NCBI RefSeq assembly: GCF_009827515.1
Contig: NZ_WTYO01000005.1
Span: forward strand, 1 to 64,000
Length of the DNA stretch: 64,000 nt
DNA from: Pelagerythrobacter marinus
GTDB taxonomy: Bacteria > Pseudomonadota > Alphaproteobacteria > Sphingomonadales > Sphingomonadaceae
Reading direction: 5' to 3'
The translations under genes were made by a program, and so were the position numbers. The notes beneath the pieces are model-generated. The model was given only the letters and a program-made list of their open reading frames with translations, was not told the DNA's origin and did no database searches. Position 1 is the first letter of the stretch; each line of letters opens with the position of its first letter. Below are positions 37,007 to 47,400 of this stretch, in pieces.

Positions 37007-39885
37007 ATCTTGACCCGCAGGCCGAGGAAGTACTTCGACCCGTAGTAGTGGTACTGCCGCGTGCTGCCCACCACCGGCATATAGGTGATCTTGGGCTCGT
37101 TGGTGATGTTCAGCGCCTCGAGACGCAGCGAGACGCCGCGCATCAGGTCGATCGAGGCGCGCAGGTCGAACGTCTCGTTCCCGGCAACGTAGCGCAACTG
37201 CGCGTTCCCGCCCACGAAATCCTGGAAGTACTGCGAGCGGTAGTTGTAGATCCCCTGCAGGTTCACCGGGCCGAGATCGTAATAGACCTGGGCCGAAAGA
37301 ACGTGCTTGGAATAGCCGGAGATATTGGCGGGCGGGATAATGCCCGGCTCGACCGTTTCGGTCACCGGATCATAGATATCGCCGAGCCGCACGTCCTGCG
37401 TTTCGAAATTGGAGTCCGCGTAGTTGTAGCTGATCTTCGTGCCCAGCCCGTCGAGCGGGGCCGGCAGGAACGAGAAACGCGTCGCGGCCGTGACCTCGAG
37501 CCCGTAGATGCGCGACTTGTCGTCGCTGTTGCGCGTCTGCGTGACCGGAACGTTCACGGTCTGGCCGTCGATCGTGAAATCCTCGTTGAAGATCACCGGC
37601 TGGAAGCCGCCGGAGAACTTCTTGTAATAGACCGTGCCGGCCAGGATCGTGTCGGCATTGGGATACCATTCCACCGCGAGATCGCCGTTCCACGACATCA
37701 GCGGCTCCAGCCGCGGGCTGCCCGATGCCTGGATCCCGCGAATCGCGTCGGCCACGTCGGTGAACGACGTTCCGTCCTCGAGCTGGATCGAGCGCCCCGC
37801 CGTCAGCGCGCTGGGCGCCGGACGCGACATCGCGCGGTAGACCGCCGCTCGCACCTGGACCTCGGGGGAAACTTCGAAGATCGCATTCACGCTCGGCAGG
37901 ATGCGGGTGGTATCGTGCTCGATCACGACGTCTTCGAAATCGCCCGTTTCCTCCAGCCGGATCGAACCGTCGCCGTTATCGATCACGTCGAGACCGGAAC
38001 GCAGGCCGCGCGAGGTGACGGCCGTGTTGACCACCCGCACACCGAAGTTGCCGCGCACCGGCATCGAACCGAGTTCGTGATCGTACTCGGCCATGATGTA
38101 GCCGGCCCAGACGTCCTCGGTAATGTCGGTGTTGCCGATGCTGCGCAGGTCGTCGCTCGGCCCCGGGTCCTCGGTGCCCAGGTACTCGCGGAAGAGGCAG
38201 ACGGGGTCGAAGGTCGCCCAGCTCGAGAACTGGTCGCCCGGTGCATCGCTGAGGAAATCGCGCTGCGGGAACTGCGTCCGGCACGCCAGGTTGACTTCGC
38301 GATCGACCGCGCGGTCGCCCTGGGTGAACTGCACCCGGTCGGTATGGTCGGCGTACGTCTGCTGGCTGTAGCGGACGCCGGCGTGCAAGGCCGACAGGAA
38401 GCCTTCGAGCTCGTAGGATGCGTCGAGGCGCCCGGCCCAGATCGTGTTGTTCCGTTCGCGCTCGTCGCGGCGCAGCCGGGCGTCGTCGCTGAACAGCGAC
38501 CAGTCGTTGACATCGAACCGCGGATCGATGGTGAACACCGGCGCGAACGAATCGCGGGCATCGTAGGTGTAGGAAACCCTCTGGTTCCCGACCGGCGTTG
38601 GATTGCCGTAGATGTCGAGGGCATCGGTCCGCAGCCGGGTGCTGCGAACCTGGTCGAAACGGCGCGTATCCGAATAGGAGACATCGCCCACCAGGCGCAG
38701 CCGGTCCGACACGTCGACCGCAATTTCCAGCCCGCCGCCAAGGTATTCCTCGGTCCGCTCCTGCAAGGTCGAGGTCGATTCGAGCGACGAAGCCCCTTCG
38801 ACGTAGCGCAGGTAGCCGGACGGATCGACTTCGCGGTTCTGCAGCGCCAGCGGAAGTTCCGAGAAGTTGAAGTCGCTCCGGTCCTCGTTGATGTAGCGGT
38901 CGGAGTACTGGACATCGAGGTTGACCTCGACCGTCGGCGAAGGCTGCCACTGCACCGCGCCGAACACGGCGTCCCGCTCGTCCTCCTCGCTGATCTGGCG
39001 GAAGACGAGGGCGTTGGGCACGATGTAGAAGGGCGTGCCGGCATTGGCCTCGGCGTTGGACACCTGCCGGCAGACGCCCGCAACATCGACCGAGTCGTCG
39101 CAGGCCCGCCAGGTGGAGCTGCCCGCCATCGTCTCCTCGGGATTGGAGGTGCGCTGGCGCTGGTATCCGATCGAGACCCCGAAATCACCGAGGCCGCCCA
39201 GCTCGAACTGGTCCACGTAGCTGAGCGTGCCGCGCCACCCCATGCCGCCGTCGCCCACGATCCGGTCCTGGTAGGGGTTGTAGTTGACCTTGATCTCGCC
39301 CTGCAGGCGGGTGCGCCCGAAATCGAGCGGCCGCAGGGTGCCCAGCTCGATCGTGCCGGCCACGCCGCCTTCGACCAGGCTGGCCTGCTGCGACTTGTAG
39401 ATCGTGATCTGGTTGATCAGCTCGGAAGGAAACTGGTTGAAATTGACCGAGCGGTCACCGCTGCCGTTGGACGCCTCGCGCCCGTTGAAGGTCGCGTTGC
39501 TGAGGAAGGGCCCGAGACCGCGCAGCGCGATCTCCGAAGCGTCGCCCTTCTCGCGGTGGGTCGTCGCGCCCGTGATCGTCTGGATGGCCTGGCCGACCGA
39601 GATCGCCGGGATATCGCCGATGTCGTCGGCCGAAAGGGCATCGACGATCGCGGTCGCGGCGCGCTTGGTCTCGATCGAATCGCGAATGGTCTGGCGGAGA
39701 CCGGAAACGACGATGACGTTTTCGTCCTCGGCGGCAACTTCGGCCGCCTGGCCTTCGGGCTCGCCCACGTCCTGTGCATGAGCGGCCGCGGGCAGCGCAA
39801 GGGCGCAGATGGCGCAGCCGCGTAGCAGCCGGGAAGCCAGGCCCTGGCCGGATTGGGCGCGCAGGTGTGCTGTGAAAGTCGTCAA
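37003..39885 (-). CDS. TonB-dependent outer-membrane receptor (oligosaccharide type)
   Basis: A 960-residue receptor. A signal peptide (about residues 20-37, LLRGCAICALALPAAAHA) is followed by the TonB-box-like ENVIVVSGLRQTI, the plug domain (SETIQTITGATTHREKGDASEIALRG-type segment) and a beta-barrel ending in YFLGLRVKM with a terminal hydrophobic residue. It resembles the TonB-Xanth-Caul (TIGR01782-like) subfamily of sphingomonads used for large saccharides. TTG 39885 is the start, preceded by GAGGAGGGGAAT. A promoter and a palindrome lie upstream, and the esterase is coupled downstream. Confidence 0.9.
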   Translation of the reverse strand: MTTFTAHLRAQSGQGLASRLLRGCAICALALPAAAHAQDVGEPEGQAAEVAAEDENVIVVSGLRQTIRDSIETKRAATAIVDALSADDIGDIPAISVGQAIQTITGATTHREKGDASEIALRGLGPFLSNATFNGREASNGSGDRSVNFNQFPSELINQITIYKSQQASLVEGGVAGTIELGTLRPLDFGRTRLQGEIKVNYNPYQDRIVGDGGMGWRGTLSYVDQFELGGLGDFGVSIGYQRQRTSNPEETMAGSSTWRACDDSVDVAGVCRQVSNAEANAGTPFYIVPNALVFRQISEEDERDAVFGAVQWQPSPTVEVNLDVQYSDRYINEDRSDFNFSELPLALQNREVDPSGYLRYVEGASSLESTSTLQERTEEYLGGGLEIAVDVSDRLRLVGDVSYSDTRRFDQVRSTRLRTDALDIYGNPTPVGNQRVSYTYDARDSFAPVFTIDPRFDVNDWSLFSDDARLRRDERERNNTIWAGRLDASYELEGFLSALHAGVRYSQQTYADHTDRVQFTQGDRAVDREVNLACRTQFPQRDFLSDAPGDQFSSWATFDPVCLFREYLGTEDPGPSDDLRSIGNTDITEDVWAGYIMAEYDHELGSMPVRGNFGVRVVNTAVTSRGLRSGLDVIDNGDGSIRLEETGDFEDVVIEHDTTRILPSVNAIFEVSPEVQVRAAVYRAMSRPAPSALTAGRSIQLEDGTSFTDVADAIRGIQASGSPRLEPLMSWNGDLAVEWYPNADTILAGTVYYKKFSGGFQPVIFNEDFTIDGQTVNVPVTQTRNSDDKSRIYGLEVTAATRFSFLPAPLDGLGTKISYNYADSNFETQDVRLGDIYDPVTETVEPGIIPPANISGYSKHVLSAQVYYDLGPVNLQGIYNYRSQYFQDFVGGNAQLRYVAGNETFDLRASIDLMRGVSLRLEALNITNEPKITYMPVVGSTRQYHYYGSKYFLGLRVKM

Positions 39886-39915
39886 ATTCCCCTCCTCATC
39901 TCGTTATTGCGAGCC

Positions 39916-39943
39916 GGGATAACGGGCGGACCCATCATGTCAA
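39916..39943 (-). promoter_or_regulatory. candidate promoter of the saccharide TonB receptor
   Basis: TTGACA (39943-39938) and TATCCC (39921-39916) on the minus strand are separated by 16 bases. The -35 is perfect and the -10 weak, which suits activator dependence. The start codon at 39885 is about 30 bases downstream. Confidence 0.4.
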
Positions 39944-39969
39944 CCACTTTTTCAAACCTGATACGACAG

Positions 39970-39984
39970 ATTGGTCATGCCAAT
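39970..39984. promoter_or_regulatory. ATTGG-TCATG-CCAAT palindrome upstream of the saccharide receptor
   Basis: A 15-base site with perfect 5-base arms lies 27 bases upstream of the receptor -35 box. It shares the TTGG...CCAA pattern and a TATG/CATG core with the pair at the PL7 lyase promoter, suggesting one regulator for both. Confidence 0.4.
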
Positions 39985-39985
39985 A

Positions 39986-40331
39986 GTGCCGCACCAGAGG
40001 GGTCGCGAAGCGGAACTGCCATGGCGCGAGACTTTGCCGAGTGCTGCCTTTTCGCGCCGGCACGCCGCCCATCTTCGCGCATGGCGGGCACTGCACCGAC
40101 GGGGCAGCCGCGTTGCGACCGGACGACGGGACGCGCTGGCTCCCGGCCTTCGATCCGCAGCCTGCACCGGAGCAGCGCCCTTGCAACCGAGAACTTCCGT
40201 CACGGTTTGCCCATCCGGAACGGCACGCTGCCGTGACGACAGGTGGACTAGCACAATTGGTAGGACAGAACTTTGTCGGGAGTGTCGGAGTCCGACAGGC
40301 TCTTGCGCCGCACGCGCGCCCCTGCCCGCGG
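39986..40331. other. gene-free interval between the saccharide receptor promoter and the peptidase E remnant
   Basis: About 345 bases without a convincing gene: the open frames in it have no recognisable protein character. Nothing more can be supported than a second TTGGTA near 40257 and the upstream part of the receptor promoter region. Confidence 0.5.
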
Positions 40332-40986
40332 TCAGATCGCGTGGCGGGCGAGCAGCTTCTCGTTGCGGAAGTGGGCGAACTCGCCGTCGTCGAGCAGGCA
40401 GGCGGCCGCCCCTTCGGGCTGGCAGGCCATGTGCCGCGCGAGAGCCCGCGCGCGGTCGGGGCGGGTGGAATGATGGACCGAGACCGTTCCCGGTATCGCG
40501 CCCAGGCCCCGGATCGGATCGATCCGGGTCACGACGGAATCGGTCAGCCCCCCATTCGAACATCAGGTTGGCCCCCGCGCTTGCCCCGGCGACCGGCACC
40601 CCCGCGCGATAGGCGTCGATCAGCGCCCGGTCCGCACCCCATTCGCGCATCAGCGCGATCAGGTTGCGCGTGCTCCCGCCATCGACGTAGATCGCGTCCG
40701 CGCCGGCGAAGAACGTTTCCGGCCGGTCGTCGGCCAGCGCGAAGAGGCTCAGCGTGCGCGGGACGAATGCCGCCCGCTCGGCCAGCCGGAAGAACTGGGC
40801 CTGCTTGTTCGCGCAATCGCCGTTGGCCGCCCCGACGAAGACGATCGTGGGCCGCGACACGCCGGCCATCTCCACCAGGTAACGCAGGCAGGCGGGTTCT
40901 TTCCAGCCGGCAACGAAGAACGACGACGAATCGCTGATGGCGAGGAAATTGCGCCCTGGCGCGCGGGCCGGCGTGCCGGGCGCCAT
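40332..40986 (-). pseudogene. peptidase E / dipeptidase E-like (S51 family), frameshifted
   Basis: The N-terminal frame from ATG 40986 reads through SSSFFVAGWKEPACLRYLVE, IVFVGAANGD and VAGASAGANLMFEWG, with the S51 nucleophile serine in GASAGA. After a C6 run at 40548-40553 the family sequence continues only in another frame (LTDSVVTRIDPIRGLGAIPG, then VSVHHST, ending LLARHAI at 40332). The total of 655 bases is one over a multiple of three; one C fewer would give an intact 217-residue protein. Peptidase E cleaves Asp-X dipeptides. The start overlaps the DUF819 stop (TGATG). A sequencing error in the homopolymer is the main alternative. Confidence 0.75.
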
Positions 40987-42200
40987 CAGATCGCCCGCAT
41001 CAGTTCCGCACACAGGATCGCGCCATAAGTGCCCACGGCATAGCCGAGCACCGCCAGCAGCACGCCCACCGGCGCCAACGCGGGGTGGAAGGCACCGGCG
41101 ACGACCGGCGCGGAGGCGGCGCCGCCGACATTGGCCTTGCTGCCCACCGCGATGAAGAAGAACGGCGCCCGGATGATCTTGGCCACCACGAACAGCAGGA
41201 TGGTGTGGATCAACATCCAGATGATTCCCACGGCCATGAACTCGGGCGCTTCGGAAAGCTGCAGGAGGTTCATCTTGGTGCCGATGACGAGGACCAGCAG
41301 GAAGATGAACACGGTGCCGAACTTCGACGCCCCGATCCCCTCGAACGCGCGCATCGGGGTGAAGCTGCCGACGAGGCCGAGCGTGGTGGCGAAAACCACG
41401 ATCCACAGGAAGTCGCTGGCCAGCGTCGAATCCGCCCCCAGCGCCCCCTCGAACACGCCGGCCACCGCCCCGCCGAGCACGTGACACAGGCCGACCACCG
41501 CGAAGGTGATGCCCAGCAGGACCATGAACTCGCCGGCCGTGGCCACCCGTTCGACCGAGGCGGTGAAGGTTTCCATCCGCGATCGCAGCTCGTCGATCGC
41601 CGACGTGTCGGCCTTCAGCCAGCGGTCGAACACTTGCGGCCGACCCGCGCCGTAGAGCAGGAAGGCCATCCAGATATTGGCCACCACGATATCGACCGCG
41701 ACCATCACGGCGTAGTTTTCCGGCGCGTACTGGTAGACTTCGAGCATGGCGGTCTGGTTCGCGCCGCCCCCGATCCAGCTGCCCGCCACGGTCGCGAGGC
41801 CGCGCCAGGCCGCGGTCGCACCGCTGCCCAGGATCTCCGGGTCGAACGAGGCGACGATCCACAGCGCGATCGGGCCGCCGATGACGATGCCGATCGTGGC
41901 GGTGAAGAACATGATCAGCGCCCTCGGCCCCAGGCGCAGGATGCCGCCGAGATCGATCCCCAGGCACATCAGGAACAGCGCCGCGGGCAGGAAGGCGTCG
42001 CGCGCGATCGGCCAGAGCGAGGAATCGCTCATGTCGATCAGGCCGAACGTCGCCATCAGCGAGGGGACGAGGTAGCAGACGAGGACGATCGGCACGAAAG
42101 TGTAGAACTTCTGCCATCCGCCGCCCAGGCCGCGGGTGTAGAAGACCGCGGCCAGCACGGCCGCGAGCAGGCCGAAAATGGCAATGTCGTTGTCAATCAT
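40986..42200 (-). CDS. DUF819 family (YjcL-like) membrane protein
   Basis: A 404-residue polytopic protein with about 11 hydrophobic helices from MIDNDIAIFGLLAAVLAAVF onward. The two repeat-like glycine-rich motifs GSWIGGGANQTAMLEVY and GSKANVGGAASAPVVAGAFHP place it in DUF819, uncharacterised transporters of the inner membrane. It stands between an S9 peptidase gene and a peptidase E gene, which suggests transport of peptides or an amino acid, but that is inference. Its start is 48 bases from the stop of the S9 gene. Confidence 0.85.
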   Translation of the reverse strand: MIDNDIAIFGLLAAVLAAVFYTRGLGGGWQKFYTFVPIVLVCYLVPSLMATFGLIDMSDSSLWPIARDAFLPAALFLMCLGIDLGGILRLGPRALIMFFTATIGIVIGGPIALWIVASFDPEILGSGATAAWRGLATVAGSWIGGGANQTAMLEVYQYAPENYAVMVAVDIVVANIWMAFLLYGAGRPQVFDRWLKADTSAIDELRSRMETFTASVERVATAGEFMVLLGITFAVVGLCHVLGGAVAGVFEGALGADSTLASDFLWIVVFATTLGLVGSFTPMRAFEGIGASKFGTVFIFLLVLVIGTKMNLLQLSEAPEFMAVGIIWMLIHTILLFVVAKIIRAPFFFIAVGSKANVGGAASAPVVAGAFHPALAPVGVLLAVLGYAVGTYGAILCAELMRAI

Positions 42201-42248
42201 CTGCGCCCCGTCCTCTCGTTCTCTCCGCGGCCGCGGCGGGCCCGCGGC

Positions 42249-44348
42249 CTAGCCGGCCGGTTCTCCCTCGATCCCGTCGCCGGCGTCCGTGTCCTCGGGC
42301 ACCGGCCCGGCCGCCAGTTCCGGCCGCACCGGTACATAGTCCGCGCCGCGATGTCGCGCATACCATTGCAGTTCGCGGTTGATCTTGAACAGCTGGTTGC
42401 GCGGGCGGCGGAAATTGTGCGGCTCGCCTTTCGCCAGGTAGAGCTTCGTCTCCACGCCCAGGTCGCTCAGCGCGCGATACATGATCAGGCCCTGCGTCGG
42501 CGGCACCCGCTCGTCGTTCTCCCCGCTGAAGAACAGCGTCGGCGTTTTCACGCGCCAGGCATGGGTGACCGGCGAGGTCCGGCGAAACACCTCGAACGGC
42601 GCATCCTCGGCCCATGGCGGCCCGCCGAAGTGGAAAGTCCGGTTGCGGCGAAAATCGCTCTCTCCGTACATCGATACCCAGTCCGACGCGCCGGCGCCGG
42701 ACGAAGCGGCGACGAAGCGGTCGGTCTGCCCGATCAGCCAGTTCGTCATGTGGCCGCCCGCGCTCCAGCCCATCGCGATCAGCGCCTCGGGATCGGCCAG
42801 CCCGGCTTCGACCAGGGCATCGATCCCGGCAAGGATGTCGTCGTCCGAATTGTTGAAGTAATTGCCCACCATGTCGCGCATGAAGGCATCGCCGTATCCC
42901 GTCCCGCCGCGATAGTTGGGCAGGAACACGCCGTAGCCCTCCCCCGCCAGGACCGGGAGATAGCGCGAGACCTGCCAGCTGCCGAAATTGACCGAGCTGC
43001 GCGGCCCGCCGTGCGAGATCGTGACGAGCGGGAAAGGCTCGCCCGCGCGGTGCCCCAGCGGACGGACGAGCAGGCCCTCGATCTCCCGCCCGTCGGGCGC
43101 GGTCCAGCGGAAGGCTTCCTGCCGCGGCAGCGCGAACCGGGCGGAAAAGTCGGCGAACTCGGGGCTGAGCACCGCGATCGCGCCGCTGTCGGGATCGATC
43201 GAGACGACATCGCCCGGGCTCCGCGCATCGGCGCGCAGGGCGACGTGGCGCCCGCTGCGATGATCGTAGCGCCAGGATTTCAGCTGGTGCTCGCCCCGGG
43301 TGACCTGGCGGACGGCGCCGGTCGCCAGGTCGCAGTGGAACAGCTGCGTCGTCAGCCCGACATTGCCGAGGAAGAACAGGCCCTCGCCGCTCGCGTCCCA
43401 TGCGAACTGCAGGACCTCGACCGCCATGTCGGGGAACAGCAGGCGCGGGGTGTCCGATCCCACGTCCTGCACGAAGAGATTGTCCTCGTGGTAGAGACGG
43501 CCGCCCGCGTCGACTTCGGCGATGAAGGCGAACCGGCTGTTGTCGGGCGATAGCTGCGCGTCGCGTTCCTGGAAGGCGTTGTCGGTCAGCTGGCGGACCG
43601 GCCCCTCGCGCGAGACGAGCCAGACCTCGTTCGTCTCCTTCTCGTTCTTGGGCAGCGCCTTGCGCATCGTCACCAGCAGGAAGGCACCGTCCCGCGCGAC
43701 CGAGTAGTCGAGGATGACCGTGTCCGCGCTCACCACGCGGTGATAGGCGTCCCGCGCGATGTCGTAATAGAACAGCTCCTCGAACGGGCGATGCTCGTAA
43801 GGGTCGAGCGACCAGTCGTCGTCGTCTACCGCCTCGTCGCTTTCGAAATAGAACCCCGCCCCGTCGGGCGCCCAGGTCACGTTGTCGATATCGACCGGAT
43901 GGCGGGTCAGGCGGGTGAGCTGGCGGGACGCGAGATCGAAGCGATAGACCTGGTCGTGCTCGTCCCCCTCGCGCTCCAACAAGGTCAGGAAACTGCGCGA
44001 ATCGGGCGACCAGGCGATCGCGTCGATGTCCTCGCGCCAGCTTTCCGGCGCGAACGGCTCGATCGGTTCGCCGCTCGCCGCCTCGCGCAGGACGAGCCGG
44101 TCGACCACGCGGTTGCGCCGCCAGTCGAGATCGTCCTTCAGATAGGCGAGGACATTCCCGTCGGGCGACAGCGAGGGCTGCGACAGGGTCGCGATCTCGA
44201 CCATGTCGACCGCGGTCATCGGCGCGGGCTGCGGCGCCCGGTCCGTCGCCGCGGCAGCCGCCGTGCCCGGCTGCGCACGCGCCGGGGCCTGGATGGAACA
44301 GGCCAGCAGGACGGCGAGCCCGGCAAGGCGGACGGCGGGTAGCATCAT
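42249..44348 (-). CDS. S9-family prolyl oligopeptidase-like peptidase, secreted
   Basis: A 699-residue exported serine peptidase. The signal peptide is MMLPAVRLAGLAVLLACS with cleavage near PARA. A beta-propeller of WD/DPP-type repeats (SPDGNVLAYL, SPDSRSFLTL, APDGAGFYF, SPDNSRFAFI) precedes the hydrolase domain: nucleophile GWSAGGHM, aspartate FFSGENDERV, histidine AKGEPHNF. It is of the acylaminoacyl-peptidase/DPP type that trims oligopeptides. The ATG at 44348 was chosen because GGAGATCACG precedes it; longer frames exist. It lies between a TonB receptor and DUF819. Confidence 0.88.
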   Translation of the reverse strand: MMLPAVRLAGLAVLLACSIQAPARAQPGTAAAAATDRAPQPAPMTAVDMVEIATLSQPSLSPDGNVLAYLKDDLDWRRNRVVDRLVLREAASGEPIEPFAPESWREDIDAIAWSPDSRSFLTLLEREGDEHDQVYRFDLASRQLTRLTRHPVDIDNVTWAPDGAGFYFESDEAVDDDDWSLDPYEHRPFEELFYYDIARDAYHRVVSADTVILDYSVARDGAFLLVTMRKALPKNEKETNEVWLVSREGPVRQLTDNAFQERDAQLSPDNSRFAFIAEVDAGGRLYHEDNLFVQDVGSDTPRLLFPDMAVEVLQFAWDASGEGLFFLGNVGLTTQLFHCDLATGAVRQVTRGEHQLKSWRYDHRSGRHVALRADARSPGDVVSIDPDSGAIAVLSPEFADFSARFALPRQEAFRWTAPDGREIEGLLVRPLGHRAGEPFPLVTISHGGPRSSVNFGSWQVSRYLPVLAGEGYGVFLPNYRGGTGYGDAFMRDMVGNYFNNSDDDILAGIDALVEAGLADPEALIAMGWSAGGHMTNWLIGQTDRFVAASSGAGASDWVSMYGESDFRRNRTFHFGGPPWAEDAPFEVFRRTSPVTHAWRVKTPTLFFSGENDERVPPTQGLIMYRALSDLGVETKLYLAKGEPHNFRRPRNQLFKINRELQWYARHRGADYVPVRPELAAGPVPEDTDAGDGIEGEPAG

Positions 44349-44494
44349 CGTGATCTCCATTCCGGCGCCCCGGGGCCGCCCGCGGAGCCGCACCCGTCGC
44401 CGCGCCATCACGGGCACACGCGCGCGGGGCGGGCCGGGGCGCGGCGCAGGCCCCGGCGATACCCGCCGGAAACCTGCGACGCCCGGCTACCGCC

Positions 44495-47400
44495 TCAGAA
44501 GCGGGCGCGAAGGCCGAGGTAGAATTCGCGGCCCACCGAATCGGCCAGCGAGTGGTTGATGTTGTAGGAACTGCCCCCCAGGGTCCCGGTCGGGTAGATC
44601 TTGCCGATCGTGTCGAACAGGTTGTTGACCCCGCCATAGACGCGGAACCGCTCGCCGGGCCCGAAGTCGTAAGCGGCGTAGATCCGGTGGAAATCCTGCC
44701 CGCCGATCGCGTAGTACTCGAGGTCGCCCGGCTCGGGGAAGTTGACCGGATCGTCCACGCCCCCGCTCTCGTACGTCATCGTGTAGGACAGGCGGAAGCC
44801 GTCGAGGCGATAGCCGATCTTCAGCAGCAGTTCGTCCGACGGATTGCCGATATAGGGCAGGTAGTCGTTGGTGATCTCGTTGCCGACCAGGTCGAGGAAC
44901 GACTGCTCGTCCTTGAAATAGTGCGAGTAGCGCAGGTCGATGTCGAACAGCCCGGGGACGCCGAGGTCGATCCGGCGCCAGTTCAGCTGGGCATCGACAC
45001 CCTCCACCACTTCGCTGACGAGGTTCTCGACCCGGTTGATCACCTGGGACACTTCGCCGCTCACCGGGTTGCGCGTGATGACGTCGCAGAACTTGTTGTC
45101 GGGGAAGCTGTCCGAGGCATAGCACAGGTCCACCGTGTTCTGCGTCGAGACCGAGGAGATCACGTCGTCGATCGAGATCTTGAAGTAGTCGACGATGAGC
45201 GAGAGGTTCCGCCCCGACCAGTTGGGCTGGTAGACGAAGCCGGCGGTCCAGGTGTCGGCGGTTTCTTCCTTCAGCGTGTTGTTGCCCGCGTTCGGGCCCT
45301 GGACCGAGCCGCCGGGATCGAACGGATCGCCGGCCTCGTAGTCGGGGTGCGCGAAATAGGCCTGGATGCCCGGTTCGGACAGGCAGTTCGCCCGCACGAC
45401 CGCCAGGTCCACGTTCTCGCCGCCGACGCTGCGCGGCTGCGACAGCCCCGACCCGTCGGGCAGGAGCCCTTCGCACGGATCGGTCAGGTCGTCCGCGTCG
45501 GGGCGCGGGGGGGAGAAGAACTCGGTGATGTTGGGCGCGCGCTGCGAACGCGAATATTGCCCGCGGACGAGGAAGTCGTCGGTGACGTTGAAGACGCCGC
45601 CGACATTGTAGCTGAAGACGCCGCCCACGGTGGTGTAATCGCCGTAGCGCCCGGCCACCTGCAGGCGCAGGCGATCGGGAATGACCTCGAGATCCGCTTC
45701 GCCGAAGAACTCGAAGACCTGGTAATCGGCCGCGATCGACGGGAAGGAGGACAGCGAGGTCACCAGCACGTCGTCGGTCGCCGGATCGCCGTCGATCCCG
45801 CCGACCAGGTCCCCGTCGGGGTCGCCGAAGGTATCCTGTTCCTCGTGCCGGAACTCGGCGCCCGCGGCCCACAGCAGTTCCATGCCCATGACATTGGCGA
45901 AATCGCCGCTGATGTAACCGCCGGCGGTGACCTGGTCGCGGGTCTGCTCGCCATAGCCGTTGTAGCGGATATAGTCGGCGGCGGCCTGGGTGATCGAGCC
46001 TTCGCCGAAGATGTTGAGCGGCACGCAGCCGTCGGCGCGCGCTTCGGCGCTGGCGCACTGGAAGCCGCCATTGCCGTCGGGCTCGACGTCGAGGGCCCAG
46101 TTCGCCCGGCGGAAATTCAGCTCGTTCGGGTTTTCCTGCGCCTGGGAGAAATGGCCGTAGGTGGCATAGAGGCTCCACTCGGCATTGTCGGTCATCTGCC
46201 CGTCGAAGGCGGCGGCGAGGCGATAGGTGCGCCGTTCGTTGTAGCGCTGCTGTTCGCCCAGTTCGACCACGCGGCGGTCGAACGAGACGCTGCCGCTGCG
46301 CGTTTCCGCCACTTCGGGGGGGATGAACGGATGGTCGCTCGGCAGGTTGCCGAGGCTGAAGGCATCGAGCAGGCCGTAGGAGTCGTTGTCGTTCAGCGTT
46401 TCATAGCCGGTGTAGTAGCGCGACGAGACATCGGAATAGAGCGCCGAGACGGTAAACTCGGTCACGTCCGAAACCTCGAACGTCGAATGAAGCCCCAGCG
46501 TCAGGACCTTGCGCTCGGGCCGCAGCGTGCGGCCGGTGCGGAAATCGTAACCGTCGTGGTCCGACAGGAAGTCCGACCCCTCGGGCCGGTCGGACGGGCG
46601 CAGGCTCTTGTCGTTGAACCACTGCCCGTCCTTGTACCAGGCATCGCCTTCGAACACGCCGCCGGGGGTGGAGATCGACGCATCGGGCAGCAGGCAGTGG
46701 AAGTCCGGATCATCGTTGTTGCAGGTCTCGCCCGCCCAGGCGTCCGAAGCGGGGGAGGCCGGGCTGTTGAACTCCAGCGCGGCGACCGATTCGGGGCGCG
46801 TGGCATCGGCCCTGATGCCGTTCTCGTCCCGCCAGCTGGCGCTCAGCATCAGGTAACCGCGATCGTCGGCGAAGCGCGTGCCCCACAGGCCCTCGATCCG
46901 GTATTCCTCGCCGCCGCTTGCCTCCGGGGTCGAGATGCGGCCGTTGAGCTCGAGGCCGTCCACGTCGTCCTTCAGGATGATGTTGACCACGCCGGCCACC
47001 GCGTCCGAACCGTAGATGGCCGAAGCACCGCCGGTGGTCACCTCCACCCGCTCGACGAAGCCGGAGGGGATGGTCGAAAGGCTCACGCGGTCGGAGTTGC
47101 CCGAATTGGACACCGCGCGCCGCCCGTCGATCAGGGTCAGCGTGCGGTTGTCGCCCAGGCGGCGCAGGCTGATGGTCGACAGCCCGCTCGACTGCACGCT
47201 CGACACGCTGCCTTCGGGCGTGATCCCGCCGCTGACGCCGGGGAGCAGCTCGACCGCCTCGTAAAGGTCGCCGGTGCCGGTTTCCTCGATCCCCTCGGCC
47301 CCGAGAACCTGCAGCGGGACGGGGGAGTCCGCCGCGCTCCGGCGCAGGCGGGTGCCGGTCACCACGATCTCGTTGCCTGTCGATGCCGCCTCGGCCTCCT

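Noticed and set aside
39853-40236. A 127-codon plus-strand frame across the receptor promoter
   Set aside because: No family features, no ribosome-binding site, and it covers the likely promoter and palindrome of the minus-strand receptor.
40246-40320. A tRNA-like stretch (GGTGGACTAGCACAATTGG...)
   Set aside because: No paired acceptor stem, anticodon arm or T arm could be drawn.
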